This document shows positions 1 through 8,395 of a DNA stretch of 64,000 bases, piece by piece (within the stretch, counting starts at the first letter, position 1; the number at the start of each line of letters is the position of its first letter). Source of the stretch: Xanthobacteraceae bacterium. Lineage in GTDB: Bacteria > Pseudomonadota > Alphaproteobacteria > Rhizobiales > Xanthobacteraceae. Under the pieces are notes generated by a model. That model saw only the letters and a program-made list of their open reading frames with translations, had not been told where the DNA came from and searched no databases. Made by a program: the position numbers and the translations under genes. Location: positions 248,001 through 312,000 of the forward strand of contig CP075369.1 of the NCBI GenBank assembly GCA_019454205.1, read 5' to 3'.

Positions 1-287
1 CCATGTGGTTCATGCAGAATGCAATGAAGCGGCCCGACAACGCTGGTGCAGGCTCCTACGATTACATGCACCTCTTCGGGCTGGTGGCACTGGGTTACAT
101 GTGGGCGCAGATGGCGAAGGCCGCGCTCGCAAAGAAGAACGGCAACGGCTCCGCGCCTGCGATGGATGCGAAGCTGATGACCGCGAAGTTCTTCGTCGAA
201 CGCATGTTGCCGGAAACGGGCGCGCACTTGAAGCGCATCCAGTCCGGCGCCGACAATCTTATGGATATGCCCGCGGAAGCGTTCTGA
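1..287 (+). CDS. Acyl-CoA dehydrogenase, C-terminal fragment (5' end outside window)
   Basis: The reading frame is open from the left edge and ends at 287, so only about the last 95 residues are present. The segment is helix-rich, with a typical acyl-CoA dehydrogenase tail: a Tyr-Met-His-Leu-Phe-Gly-Leu stretch, an Ala/Lys-rich helix, and a final helix containing ERMLPETGAHL. The enzyme would catalyse FAD-dependent alpha,beta-desaturation of acyl-CoA in the first step of beta-oxidation. A thiolase and a FadB-type protein follow on the same strand, which strongly supports a fatty-acid oxidation operon. The ATG at position 3 is internal, not the true start. Substrate chain length cannot be judged from this fragment. 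Confidence 0.8.
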   Translation, partial: MWFMQNAMKRPDNAGAGSYDYMHLFGLVALGYMWAQMAKAALAKKNGNGSAPAMDAKLMTAKFFVERMLPETGAHLKRIQSGADNLMDMPAEAF

Positions 288-314
288 CGCTTACGCAAAA
301 AACGGGAGACGCCA

Positions 315-1523
315 ATGACCGAAGCCTATGTTTACGATGCAGTCCGCACCCCGCGCGGCCGCGGCAAGAAAGACGGTTCGCTCCACGAAGTCTCGACGCT
401 TTCGCTCGCGACCACCGCGCTCCGCGCGATCAAGGAGCGCAACAACCTCGACACGCATTTGGTTGACGATGTCGTGCTCGGTTGCGTCGATCCGGTCGGC
501 GAAGCGGGTTCGGACATTGCGCGCGCTGCGGCGCTCAATGCCGACTACGGCAACCATGTGCCGGGCGTGCAGATCAATCGCTTCTGTGCATCGGGCCTCG
601 ACGCGGTGAACTTCGCCGCCGCGCAGGTGATGTCCGGCCAGCACGACATGACCATCGGTGGTGGCGTCGAAGCCATGTCGCGCGTCGGTATGGGCGCTTC
701 CGGCGGCGCGTGGCCGATGGACCCGCAGATCGCGGTGAAGTCTTATTTCATGCCGCAGGGCGTCTCCGCGGACCTGATCGCGACCAAGTACGGCTTCTCG
801 CGCGACGACGTCGACCAGTATTCGGTCGAGAGCCAGCAGCGCGCGGCGCAGAGCTGGAAGGAAGGCCGCTTCAAGAAGTCGATCGTGCCGGTGAAGGACG
901 TCAACGGCATCACGATCCTCGATCACGACGAGCACATGCGCCCCACGACGGACATGCAGTCGCTCGCGCAGTTGAAGCCCTCGTTCCCGCAGATGGGTGA
1001 GTTCGGCGGCTTCTCCGCCGTCGCCATCCAGGCGCATCCGGAAGTCGAGGCGATCAACTACGTGCATCACGCCGGCAATTCGTCGGGCATCGTGGACGGC
1101 GCCGCGGCCGTGCTGATCGGTAACAAGGAAGCCGGTGCGAAAGCGGGCCTGAAGCCGCGCGCACGCATCCGCGCGTTCGCGAACATCGGCTCCGAGCCTG
1201 CGATCATGCTCACCGGCCCGGTCGATGTGACCGAAAAGCTGCTCAAGAAGGCGAAGATGTCGGTGAACGACATCGACCTGTTCGAACTGAACGAAGCCTT
1301 CGCTTCCGTTGTGCTGCGCTACATGCAGGCGTTCAACATCCCGCGCGACAAGATCAACGTGAACGGCGGTGCAATCGCCATGGGTCACCCGCTCGGCGCG
1401 ACCGGCGCGATGATCTTCGGCACGGTGCTCGACGAACTGGAGCGCTCCGGAAAATCGACCGCCCTCGTCACGCTGTGCATCGGCGCGGGCATGGGCACCG
1501 CAACCATCATCGAACGCGTTTGA
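315..1523 (+). CDS. Acetyl-CoA C-acyltransferase (thiolase, FadA type)
   Basis: 402-residue thiolase, normal for the family, starting at ATG 315 after a GGGAG ribosome-binding site. It cleaves 3-ketoacyl-CoA with CoA to give acetyl-CoA and a shortened acyl-CoA. The nucleophilic cysteine lies in NRFCASGLDAV (Cys91), the catalytic histidine in GGAIAMGHPLGATG (His358), and the second active-site cysteine in CIGAGMG (Cys388). It sits 27 bases after the acyl-CoA dehydrogenase and 43 bases before the hydratase/dehydrogenase, so it is probably the beta subunit of a FadBA-like trifunctional complex. An acetoacetyl-CoA-forming thiolase is the alternative, but the neighbours favour degradation. Confidence 0.9.
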   Translation: MTEAYVYDAVRTPRGRGKKDGSLHEVSTLSLATTALRAIKERNNLDTHLVDDVVLGCVDPVGEAGSDIARAAALNADYGNHVPGVQINRFCASGLDAVNFAAAQVMSGQHDMTIGGGVEAMSRVGMGASGGAWPMDPQIAVKSYFMPQGVSADLIATKYGFSRDDVDQYSVESQQRAAQSWKEGRFKKSIVPVKDVNGITILDHDEHMRPTTDMQSLAQLKPSFPQMGEFGGFSAVAIQAHPEVEAINYVHHAGNSSGIVDGAAAVLIGNKEAGAKAGLKPRARIRAFANIGSEPAIMLTGPVDVTEKLLKKAKMSVNDIDLFELNEAFASVVLRYMQAFNIPRDKINVNGGAIAMGHPLGATGAMIFGTVLDELERSGKSTALVTLCIGAGMGTATIIERV

Positions 1524-1566
1524 TCGCGCTTATCCGCGAATAACCGGAAAGCGACGGGAGGAAATT

Positions 1567-3783
1567 ATGGCGTACAAGAATTTCACGGTGGACGTGGACG
1601 GCGACGGCATTGCGCTCGTCACCTGGAATATGCCGGACCGTTCGATGAACGTGTTCTCGGCCGACGTGATGACAGAACTCGGCGACATCGTCGAGAAGCT
1701 CTCGGCCGATGCGAAAGTGAAGGGCGTCGTCGTTACGTCCGGCAAGGACACCTTCTCCGGTGGCGCCGATCTCACCATGCTCGAAACCATGGGCGAGACG
1801 TTCAAGAAGCTGGTGAAGGAAAAGGGCGAAGAGGCCGCGAACAAGTTCCTGCTCGAACAGTCGAGCCAGATGTCGCGCACCTATCGCAAGCTGGAAACCT
1901 CCGGCAAGCCGTGGGTAGCGGCCGTGAACGGCACCGCGATGGGCGGAGCGTTCGAGCTGGCGCTCGCCTGCCATCATCGCGTCGTGAGCGACAATCCGAA
2001 ACTGCGCCTTGGTCTGCCCGAAGTGAAGGTCGGCCTGTTCCCCGGTGCTGGCGGCACGCAGCGCGTTCCACGCATCGTACCGACACAGGATGCGCTCCAG
2101 ATGCTCTTCAAGGGCGAGGCGCTGAAAGCCGACAAGGCAAAGTCGATGAAGCTGGTCGATCAGATCGTCCCGCAGGACAAGCTGGTCGAAACCGCGAAAG
2201 CGTGGATCAAGGCGGGCGGCAAGGGCGTGCAGCCGTGGGACGTCGACGGTTTCAAGCTGCCGGGCGGCCCGGTGTTCTCGAAGGGCGGCATGATGGTGTT
2301 CCCGCCCGCAAACGCAATCTATCGCCGCGAGACCTACGACAATTATCCGGCAGCGAAAGCGATCCTCCAGTGCGTCTATGACGGCCTGCAACTGCCGATG
2401 GACCTCGCACTGAAGGTCGAGTCGCGCTGGTTCGCGCATATCCTGCAATCGAAGGAAGCGGCGGCGATGATCCGCTCGCTCTTCATCTCGATGCAGGAAC
2501 TGAACAAGGGTGCGCGCCGTCCCGAAGGCGTTCCCGCGAGCAACATCAAGAAGGTCGCTGTGCTCGGCGCCGGCTTCATGGGCGCGGGCATCGCTTATGT
2601 CACCGCCGACGCTGGCATCGAGGTCGTGCTGGTGGACCGCGATCAGGCGGCCGCCGACAAGGGCAAGGCCCATGTCGAAAGCGTTATCGACGGCCGCATC
2701 AAGAAGGGCCGCGCGACGCAAGCCGACAAGGAAAAGCTGCTCGCCCGCGTGAAGGCGACTGCCGACTACAACGACATCAAGGATGTCGATCTCGTGGTCG
2801 AGGCCGTGTTCGAAGACCGTAAGGTCAAGGCGGAAGTGATCGCGAAGGTCGACGCCGTCATCCGTGCCGATGCCACCTTCGGTTCCAACACCTCGACGCT
2901 GCCGATCACTTCGCTCGCCGAGATGTCGAAGGACCGCAAGCGTTTCGTAGGCATCCATTTCTTCTCGCCAGTCGAGAAGATGATGCTGGTCGAGATCATC
3001 AAAGGCAAGGAAACCGGCGACAAGGCGGTCGCGATTGCGCTGGATTACGTGCGCGCGATCAAGAAGACGCCAATCGTGGTCGAGGACAGCCGTGGTTTCT
3101 ATACCTCGCGCGTTGTCGGCACGTACATCCGCGAAGGCCACATGATGCTGACCGAAGGCGTGCCCGCTGCGATGGTCGAGAATGTCGGCCGCATGGCCGG
3201 CATGCCGGTCGGCCCGCTGTCGCTCAACGACGAAGTTGCGGTCGATCTGGCGTGGAAGATTCTCAAGGCCACCAAAGCCGATCTCGGCGAAGTCGCGATC
3301 GACCCGAAGCAGGAAGCACTCCTCGAGGAAATGGTCGAGAAGCGCGGACGTTACGGCCGCAAGAACGGCAAGGGCTTCTACGATTATCCGGAAAAAGGCC
3401 CGAAGAAGCTCTGGCAGGGCATCTATGAGATCGTCGGCGAGCCGCGCCCGGCCGAGACCTATAATGTCGAGGAGCTGAAGCAGCGCTTCCTCGTGATCCA
3501 GGCGCTCGAAACCGCGCGTTGCGTCGAGGAAGGCGTCATCACCGACGTGCGTGAAGGCGATGTCGGCTCGATCCTCGGTTTCGGCTTCGCGCCGTTCACC
3601 GGCGGCACGCTCTCCTACATCGACTTCATGGGCGTGAAGAACTTCGTCGCGCTCTGCGAGAAGCTCGCCGGAAAGCAAGGCCCGCGCTTTGCCCCGAATG
3701 CGCTGCTGAAGGATATGGCGGCGAAAGGCGAAACCTTCTACGGCCGCTTCGCACCGAAGAAGAGCGAGAAGGCCGCCGCCTAG
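1567..3783 (+). CDS. Bifunctional enoyl-CoA hydratase / 3-hydroxyacyl-CoA dehydrogenase (FadB/FadJ type)
   Basis: 738 residues, the usual size of the fatty-acid oxidation alpha subunit. Residues about 1-210 are a crotonase fold (NGTAMGGAFELALACH and GLPEVKVGLFPGAGGTQR). A Rossmann NAD-binding domain begins near residue 330 with GAGFMGAG, and two C-terminal 3-hydroxyacyl-CoA dehydrogenase domains follow (GIHFFSPVEKM, then RGFYTSRV). It hydrates 2-enoyl-CoA and oxidises the L-3-hydroxyacyl-CoA to the 3-keto form used by the thiolase just upstream. Start ATG 1567 follows GGGAGGAAATT, a strong Shine-Dalgarno sequence. An 11-bp hairpin lies 30 bases after the stop, so this is the last gene of the operon. 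Confidence 0.93.
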   Translation: MAYKNFTVDVDGDGIALVTWNMPDRSMNVFSADVMTELGDIVEKLSADAKVKGVVVTSGKDTFSGGADLTMLETMGETFKKLVKEKGEEAANKFLLEQSSQMSRTYRKLETSGKPWVAAVNGTAMGGAFELALACHHRVVSDNPKLRLGLPEVKVGLFPGAGGTQRVPRIVPTQDALQMLFKGEALKADKAKSMKLVDQIVPQDKLVETAKAWIKAGGKGVQPWDVDGFKLPGGPVFSKGGMMVFPPANAIYRRETYDNYPAAKAILQCVYDGLQLPMDLALKVESRWFAHILQSKEAAAMIRSLFISMQELNKGARRPEGVPASNIKKVAVLGAGFMGAGIAYVTADAGIEVVLVDRDQAAADKGKAHVESVIDGRIKKGRATQADKEKLLARVKATADYNDIKDVDLVVEAVFEDRKVKAEVIAKVDAVIRADATFGSNTSTLPITSLAEMSKDRKRFVGIHFFSPVEKMMLVEIIKGKETGDKAVAIALDYVRAIKKTPIVVEDSRGFYTSRVVGTYIREGHMMLTEGVPAAMVENVGRMAGMPVGPLSLNDEVAVDLAWKILKATKADLGEVAIDPKQEALLEEMVEKRGRYGRKNGKGFYDYPEKGPKKLWQGIYEIVGEPRPAETYNVEELKQRFLVIQALETARCVEEGVITDVREGDVGSILGFGFAPFTGGTLSYIDFMGVKNFVALCEKLAGKQGPRFAPNALLKDMAAKGETFYGRFAPKKSEKAAA

Positions 3784-3812
3784 CGAAGAACACAAAATCG
3801 GAACAAGATTGC

Positions 3813-3850
3813 GCTCCCCGCACTTGAATGTGCGGGGAGCGTTTCCATTT
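3813..3850 (+). terminator. Hairpin terminator after the beta-oxidation operon
   Basis: A perfect 11-bp stem (3813-3823 with 3830-3840, arm GCTCCCCGCAC) and a 6-base loop are followed by GTTTCCATTT. The T-tract is weak, so termination may be partial, but the position just after the last beta-oxidation gene fits. Confidence 0.6.
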
Positions 3851-3882
3851 CTGGCGGCAAGGGAAGCGGGGAACAGATTGCC

Positions 3883-4320
3883 ATGAAAGCAAAGATCGCG
3901 ATTCCGGCTTTGGTGCTTGTCGCAGCACTCGCCGCGGGCGGCGTGCTTGCGCAGTCCGCGCCGCCGAACGACAGCGCGTGGCGCTACCGGATGCAGAAGG
4001 TGGACGAAGGTTTTCTCCGCCTCGATGCGCAGACGGGGCAGGTCTCGCTTTGCAAGTCGCGCGACGGCGCGTGGACCTGCGAGTCGGTGGCCGACGACCG
4101 GGCCGCTTATGAAGCCGAGATCGGACGCCTGCAAAATCGCGTCGCCGCGCTGGAGCGGCAGGTGAAGGATACCAACGTGCCGGGACCGGGGATGAACTTC
4201 CGGATGCCGACCGAACAGGAGATCGATCAGGCAGTTTCGCTGTTCGAGCGTTTCGCCCGGCGTTTGCGCGGGGTCGTCGAGAATCTCAAGAAAGAGTCCG
4301 GTACGCCAGATAAGGGATAA
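3883..4320 (+). CDS. Small exported protein with C-terminal coiled coil, function unknown
   Basis: 145 residues. The first 24 form a convincing Sec signal peptide (positive start, Ala/Leu/Val core, cleavage likely after VLAQ or nearby). The mature part has a short module with WRYRMQKVDEGFLRLDAQTG and two cysteines in LCKSRDGAWTCESV that could form a disulfide. A heptad-like stretch follows (EAEIGRLQNRVAALERQV), suggesting a periplasmic oligomer. I recognise the pattern 'LRLD..TG.VS.C....W.C' as recurring in small alphaproteobacterial exported proteins, but no function is known to me. It lies alone between a terminator and a convergent gene. Confidence 0.75.
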   Translation: MKAKIAIPALVLVAALAAGGVLAQSAPPNDSAWRYRMQKVDEGFLRLDAQTGQVSLCKSRDGAWTCESVADDRAAYEAEIGRLQNRVAALERQVKDTNVPGPGMNFRMPTEQEIDQAVSLFERFARRLRGVVENLKKESGTPDKG

Positions 4321-4371
4321 AGCGAAGACTTGCCTTCGGCTTGCAGACCCGCAGCCGCCTGCAAGGAAAAA

Positions 4372-4818
4372 CTACTTCGCAACCGTTCCGGTGATGCGCA
4401 TGACAAACGCGGCGATCCAGAGCAGGATCGACGCAAATGCTGTGTATTGCGCGAACGTCAGATAGGCGTCGCGCAGCACGGTGGCGGCGGCCCATTGCGC
4501 ATAGGCTTCCGGCGGGCGGAAATCCTTCGGCAATAAAATCCACATTTCCGTGCGTTTGTAATCGCGCGTCAGCGCCTGCCTGGATTTCAGCAGCAGCACG
4601 AAAACCATCAGCAGTGTCAGGATTCCGCCTGAGAGGAAGATAAGCCGCGGTTCGTAGACGAAGCCCATCATCACGCAGGAGATGCCAAGAAAAGCGAAGG
4701 CACAACCGCGCGATACGGATTCGAATGCGGCCTTGCGCATTTCTTCCAAGGGCGGCTCCGTTGCGGAGATCGGCTGAACGATAACGTTAAGTTTGCGCCC
4801 GGATTCCACCGAAAGCAA
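4372..4818 (-). CDS. Small integral membrane protein, function unknown
   Basis: 148 residues, reading leftward. After a soluble N-terminal segment of about 35 residues come two closely spaced hydrophobic helices (AFAFLGISCVMMGFVYEP and LIFLSGGILTLLMVFVLLL), a charged cytoplasmic stretch, and a third helix near the C-terminus (ASILLWIAAFVMRI). It is the last of three consecutive small membrane-protein genes on this strand and lies 28 bases after the previous one. I do not recognise a family. Confidence 0.6.
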   Translation of the reverse strand: MLSVESGRKLNVIVQPISATEPPLEEMRKAAFESVSRGCAFAFLGISCVMMGFVYEPRLIFLSGGILTLLMVFVLLLKSRQALTRDYKRTEMWILLPKDFRPPEAYAQWAAATVLRDAYLTFAQYTAFASILLWIAAFVMRITGTVAK

Positions 4819-4846
4819 TCCGGCATGCCTTACGATTTCGTGAGCA

Positions 4847-5173
4847 CTAAAGGCCGTATTGAAAGAAATTGCCGAAGGCAGGCAGCGTGAGGAGCAAAGT
4901 TCCCGCCACCCATATCCACATCGACGTTACGGTGGAGTCGTCCCGTGCGCCGGTAAAACGCTCGAAAATCGCGGCGGGTATTCCTGCGAGGATGATTGTC
5001 GCGGTGGACACCATGAGCGAGGAAAAAAACAGCGTCAGCGAGATGTTGCCGAAAAACAGGAATGGCGCGAGGGATTGCACATGCAGGAGCGCGAAAATCA
5101 GCGCCACCTGATTGAACAGCCCGTTGATCATGCCGAAGAAGGCGATGCAGACGTATTGGATATTTCGTTCCAT
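4847..5173 (-). CDS. Small integral membrane protein, function unknown
   Basis: 108 residues with about three transmembrane helices: YVCIAFFGMINGLFNQVALI, a middle segment with SLTLFFSSLMVSTATIILAG, and SMWIWVAGTLLLTLPAF. I chose the ATG at 5173 (MERNIQ) because its A overlaps the stop of the upstream gene by one base (TAATG). This is a translational-coupling arrangement, and the longer in-frame extension would run inside the upstream gene. It probably works with the YggT-like protein, but no function can be assigned. Confidence 0.6.
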   Translation of the reverse strand: MERNIQYVCIAFFGMINGLFNQVALIFALLHVQSLAPFLFFGNISLTLFFSSLMVSTATIILAGIPAAIFERFTGARDDSTVTSMWIWVAGTLLLTLPAFGNFFQYGL

Positions 5174-5481
5174 TAGCCACCGCTCCGCACCGGCAGCAGG
5201 CCGAGAAGAAGGAACGCATAGAGCATCGCGATCCGGATCCAGAACAGCCATACGAAGGTGAACAGCCATACGACGACGGGCGCAGTCGCGCGGGGAGTAA
5301 CGGCGCCGAAGAAGTTGATGAACGGGTCGGTAAGGCGGACGAAGAAGCGCATGATGTAGTTCTTCGAATCGGAATCGAAAAACAGCGATAGCAGTACGCG
5401 CCCGATAATCGTGTACATGACCGCAGCCAGCACGAAATTCGGAATCGAGTAGTACCAGTAAGTAAGAAACGGCGTGTCCAT
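5173..5481 (-). CDS. YggT-family-like integral membrane protein
   Basis: 102 residues with three hydrophobic helices. The central signature, FFVRLTDPFINFFGAVTPR, resembles the LTDP...P element of YggT/Ycf19 proteins, which are small inner-membrane proteins of uncertain role. The C-terminal half is very aromatic and hydrophobic (VVWLFTFVWLFWIRIAMLYA). It heads a run of three leftward membrane-protein genes and is translationally coupled to the next. The family assignment rests on this one motif and the topology, so an unrelated small membrane protein is possible. Confidence 0.55.
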   Translation of the reverse strand: MDTPFLTYWYYSIPNFVLAAVMYTIIGRVLLSLFFDSDSKNYIMRFFVRLTDPFINFFGAVTPRATAPVVVWLFTFVWLFWIRIAMLYAFLLLGLLPVRSGG

Positions 5482-5529
5482 TGCGCGCTTTTGTAGCTCA
5501 ATTCGCTTTCACAGTCTTCCGGAAAAGAA

Positions 5530-5561
5530 GCGGGGCCCCGGAGGGCCCCGCCTTTTTTTTT
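5530..5561 (-). terminator. Bidirectional hairpin terminator after the symporter genes
   Basis: A 9-bp all-GC stem (5530-5538 with 5543-5551) encloses a CGGA loop. Reading leftward, as for the symporter operon ending at 5576, the stem is followed by TTCTTTTCC. Reading rightward it is followed by nine Ts, the stronger terminator. It probably insulates the leftward genes on both sides. Confidence 0.65.
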
Positions 5562-5575
5562 GTTGGCAGAGAAGA

Positions 5576-7705
5576 TTACGAGGTCTTCTCTTCCATGATG
5601 GTCTTGCCGCGAGGCTTGCGGATCTCGTCGACGAGAGCCTGCATTTCCTTCGAGGGTGCCGGCGTCATCAAGCTGACAACGATCATCACGATGAAGCCGA
5701 GCGGAGCGCCCAACAGACCGCAGTTGATGTTGTTCAGGTCGAACCAGCCGACACGCTGCGCAGCAGTGGCTGCGATCGGCTTCGTAATGTCGACGACGTT
5801 GGCACCCGTCACCGGGTTCTTCATCGAAGTCATGCCGAAGTAATCGACGCCGAGCTGCGGGAAGTAGCGCGTCACGACCAGGTAGAAGATGCAGAGCGAG
5901 AAGCCGGCGATGATGCCGGCAATCGCGCCTGCCGTCGTTGCACGTTTCCACCAGATGCCGAGGACGAGAGCCGGGAAGTTACCCGCCATAGCGAGCGAGA
6001 ACGCCCAGCCGACCATCGCCAGAATGTCCGAGGGACGCGAAGCCGCCGTGGATGCCGCCGCGATAGCGACGAGCAGCAGGAGGATTCGGGCAATGACGAG
6101 TCGCCGTTCGGTATCGTTCGCCTTCTGGAGGAACGGGTAGGCTGCCGCCAGAATGGCTGCCAGCCCGCCGATTGCCCACCATTTCCAGGCGATGCCACCC
6201 CAGCCGGTTCCGCCGACGACCAGATACATGAGCACGACGATGGCAGCGAGAATGACGCCGAGCGTGATGTTCCGGTTGTTCGACTTCATCGGCTGCAACA
6301 TCTTGTAATAGATGTCGTGCGACAGCGCGTTGGCGATTGCGAGCAGCAGGCCGTCCGCGGTCGAGAGCGCGGCGGCAAGACCGCCGGCGGCGACCAGACC
6401 CGAGATCACGTAGGGAAGTCCCGCGATTTCCGGAGTGGAAAGCACGATCACGTCCGTATTGATCGCGAAGTCTGCAAAGCGGACGACACCGGGATGTCCA
6501 GCAATCGCTTTACATGCGTCGGCTACAGCCGCAAGGCTTGCGGCGTTCTTGCCGCAAATCTGGATCAGGCCGAGTTCACCCCACGTAAACATCCACGGAC
6601 GGATATCCGCGAGCGGACGTCCGATGATGTTGGTGTAGACCTCCAGCTTCGAGAACGCCGCATAGGCCGGCGCCGAGAAGTACAGGAGGAAGATGAAGAA
6701 CAGCGACCAGGCCACCGACTGGCGCGCTTCACGAACGGTCGGCGTCGTGAAGTAGCGCATCAGGATGTGCGGCAGCGAAGCGGTGCCGACCATCATGCAG
6801 GCGATGATGCCGAAGAAGTTGAGCGGTGTGTAGCTCATGAACGGCGTGATGTGCGGTTTCAAGGAACCCGCCGGACAGCTTGCCGCCGTACAAAGGACTG
6901 CAAGGCCGTCTTTCACCAGTTGCTGTTCGCGCGCCGCGATTTCCGCCAGTGCGGTACCGTAAGTCAGCTGCGGAATCGGCACGCCGTACTTGCGCGCCGA
7001 CAGGATCACGATCGGCGTCAGGTAGGCGACGATGAGCACGATGTACTGGGCGATCTGCGTCCAGGTCACCGCGCGCATGCCGCCGAGCATCGAGCAGAGC
7101 AGGATGCCAAGCAGGCCGACGAACACTGCCACTTCGAACTGGATACCCAGGAAGCGCGAAGCGATGATGCCCGTGCCGAAGACCTGCGCGGTCACGTAGG
7201 TGAAGGAGCAGGAGACCAGCACGATCACGGCCAGGAAGCGGGCGAAGTTGCCGCCGAAACGGAACGACATGAAGTCGGGAACCGTGTAGGCGCCGAACTT
7301 GCGCAGGTACGGGCCGATGAGGACCGACACCAGCACGTAGCCGCCGGTCCAGCCGAGCACCCATGCCAGGCCGTCATAGCCGAGCAGGAAGAGCGTGCCG
7401 GCCATGCCGACGAACGAAGCCGCCGACATCCAGTCGGCGCCGGTCGCCATGCCGTTATAGAAGGCCGGAACGCGGCGTCCTGCGACGTAGTATTCCGATA
7501 CTTCGGCCGTTCGCGTCATGATGCCGATGATGGCGTAGACCGCGATCGTGAAGAACACGAAGAGGTAGCCGATCACGCGGTTCGGCACGCCCATGTATTC
7601 GAGGATCGCGAGCAGGACGATGAACGCGAGGAAGGTGCCCGTATAGGCGCCGTACATGCGTCCGAGTTGTTTGTAGAATGCTGCTGAAGCTGCTGACTGA
7701 GCCAT
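5576..7705 (-). CDS. Sodium/solute symporter large subunit, ActP-like (VC_2705 family)
   Basis: 709-residue solute:sodium symporter family (SLC5-like) inner-membrane protein with about 13 transmembrane helices. Typical motifs include GRRVPAFYNGMATGADWMSAASFVGMAGTLF near residue 75 and the GLVAAGGLAAALSTADGLLLAIANALSHDIY segment characteristic of acetate/carboxylate permeases. It lies 12 bases after a small DUF4212 subunit. Known pairs of this type take up acetate or other small carboxylates. Two extended loops (roughly residues 240-290 and 390-430) make it longer than the usual ~550-600 residues. The neighbouring CrbS/CrbR-like two-component system suggests its expression responds to a carboxylate. 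The substrate is inferred. Confidence 0.85.
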   Translation of the reverse strand: MAQSAASAAFYKQLGRMYGAYTGTFLAFIVLLAILEYMGVPNRVIGYLFVFFTIAVYAIIGIMTRTAEVSEYYVAGRRVPAFYNGMATGADWMSAASFVGMAGTLFLLGYDGLAWVLGWTGGYVLVSVLIGPYLRKFGAYTVPDFMSFRFGGNFARFLAVIVLVSCSFTYVTAQVFGTGIIASRFLGIQFEVAVFVGLLGILLCSMLGGMRAVTWTQIAQYIVLIVAYLTPIVILSARKYGVPIPQLTYGTALAEIAAREQQLVKDGLAVLCTAASCPAGSLKPHITPFMSYTPLNFFGIIACMMVGTASLPHILMRYFTTPTVREARQSVAWSLFFIFLLYFSAPAYAAFSKLEVYTNIIGRPLADIRPWMFTWGELGLIQICGKNAASLAAVADACKAIAGHPGVVRFADFAINTDVIVLSTPEIAGLPYVISGLVAAGGLAAALSTADGLLLAIANALSHDIYYKMLQPMKSNNRNITLGVILAAIVVLMYLVVGGTGWGGIAWKWWAIGGLAAILAAAYPFLQKANDTERRLVIARILLLLVAIAAASTAASRPSDILAMVGWAFSLAMAGNFPALVLGIWWKRATTAGAIAGIIAGFSLCIFYLVVTRYFPQLGVDYFGMTSMKNPVTGANVVDITKPIAATAAQRVGWFDLNNINCGLLGAPLGFIVMIVVSLMTPAPSKEMQALVDEIRKPRGKTIMEEKTS

Positions 7706-7717
7706 GTGATTTGCTCC

Positions 7718-7990
7718 TTAGTCTTCAGCGTAGCCATGGTCGCGGTCGATCTTGTCCTGCTGCTTCGCGAAGAAGAACAGCATGACGACGAACGCGATCA
7801 GCGAACCCTGCGCGGCCATGTAGAAGCCGAGCGGGAACTGCAGCACCGGAAGGGTGATGGCGTTAAGTTGCTTTACGAAGAAGTGGACGATGTAGCCAAA
7901 GAACAGCCACAACGCGAGATGAGTCCACATCAGCCGCGTGGTAGCGGCCCAATGTGCCTCCTGGTTGGCTTTTGTATCTGCGGGAGCCAT
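7718..7990 (-). CDS. DUF4212 sodium/solute symporter small subunit
   Basis: 90 residues with two transmembrane helices (LALWLFFGYIVHFFV and SLIAFVVMLFFFAKQQD) and the family's amphipathic link containing LPVLQFPLGFYMAAQGS. The C-terminus is charged, with a KQQDKIDRDHGY end. Proteins of this family (TIGR03647-type) are always found directly upstream of a VC_2705-type symporter, as here (12 bases), and are taken as its small subunit. Start ATG 7990 follows GGAGGG on this strand. It is the first gene of the leftward symporter operon, and its promoter must lie in the 405-base gap shared with the regulator gene. Confidence 0.88.
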   Translation of the reverse strand: MAPADTKANQEAHWAATTRLMWTHLALWLFFGYIVHFFVKQLNAITLPVLQFPLGFYMAAQGSLIAFVVMLFFFAKQQDKIDRDHGYAED

Positions 7991-8395
7991 GGGTTGATTG
8001 CCCTCCTAAATCAGCCGCGGACGCCCTGACCCGAAGGACAGGGCACGAAGGTTTAAAGTTGCGGAGGTGCTCCGGCTCGCTGTGGCCGGTATTCGTTTTG
8101 GCGTTCCCCCGAACGGCCCGCATTATTATTTTGTTGCGGGTCCAATTCTGCACGTTAACACCGGGTAAATGGCCCCTGTATGCGACTTTCGGACCAGTGG
8201 ATTTCTCTAAGGCTTTGAAATATATAAATAATATTGCACTGCAGCAACGGCCTTGCCTCAGCAAAAGGGCGTAAACCGAGAATAACCCGAGTCCTTGCCA
8301 CGATTCCGCAAGACGGAAACAATGCTGCGCAACGGCAAAAATTTCTGGCACTTTATGACTTGCAGCCGTTCACCCGTCGTAAGAGTAACGTGGCC
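7991..8395. promoter_or_regulatory. Divergent intergenic region between the symporter operon and the response-regulator gene
   Basis: 405 bases without a credible gene. It must carry the leftward symporter promoter and the rightward regulator promoter. It is AT-rich near 8125-8140 and 8215-8236 (TTGAAATATATAAATAATA), unlike the surrounding GC-rich DNA. A short dyad GCCCTG/CAGGGC lies near 8022-8043. No confident -35/-10 pair or sigma-54 site could be picked out. A long in-frame extension of the regulator ORF from 8234 has no family similarity and is treated as untranslated. Confidence 0.4.

Noticed and set aside
1507..4134. Leftward ORF of 875 codons across the FadB-type gene and part of the next gene
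   Set aside because: It is an antisense shadow of the bifunctional enzyme with similar biased composition. It spans an operon terminator and two real genes.
4340..4365. Short dyad CTTGCAG/CTGCAAG between convergent genes as a terminator
   Set aside because: The 7-bp stem has a 12-base loop and no T-run on either strand, too weak to call.
5474..7687. Rightward ORF of 737 codons covering the symporter gene
   Set aside because: It is an antisense shadow of a strongly recognisable membrane transporter, caused by GC-rich codon bias. Its translation is low-complexity Arg/Asp/His/Gln-rich with no domain.
8234..8395. N-terminal extension of the NarL-type regulator
   Set aside because: The additional 54 residues match nothing in the family and lie in the probable promoter region. 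The ATG at 8396 fits the receiver start.
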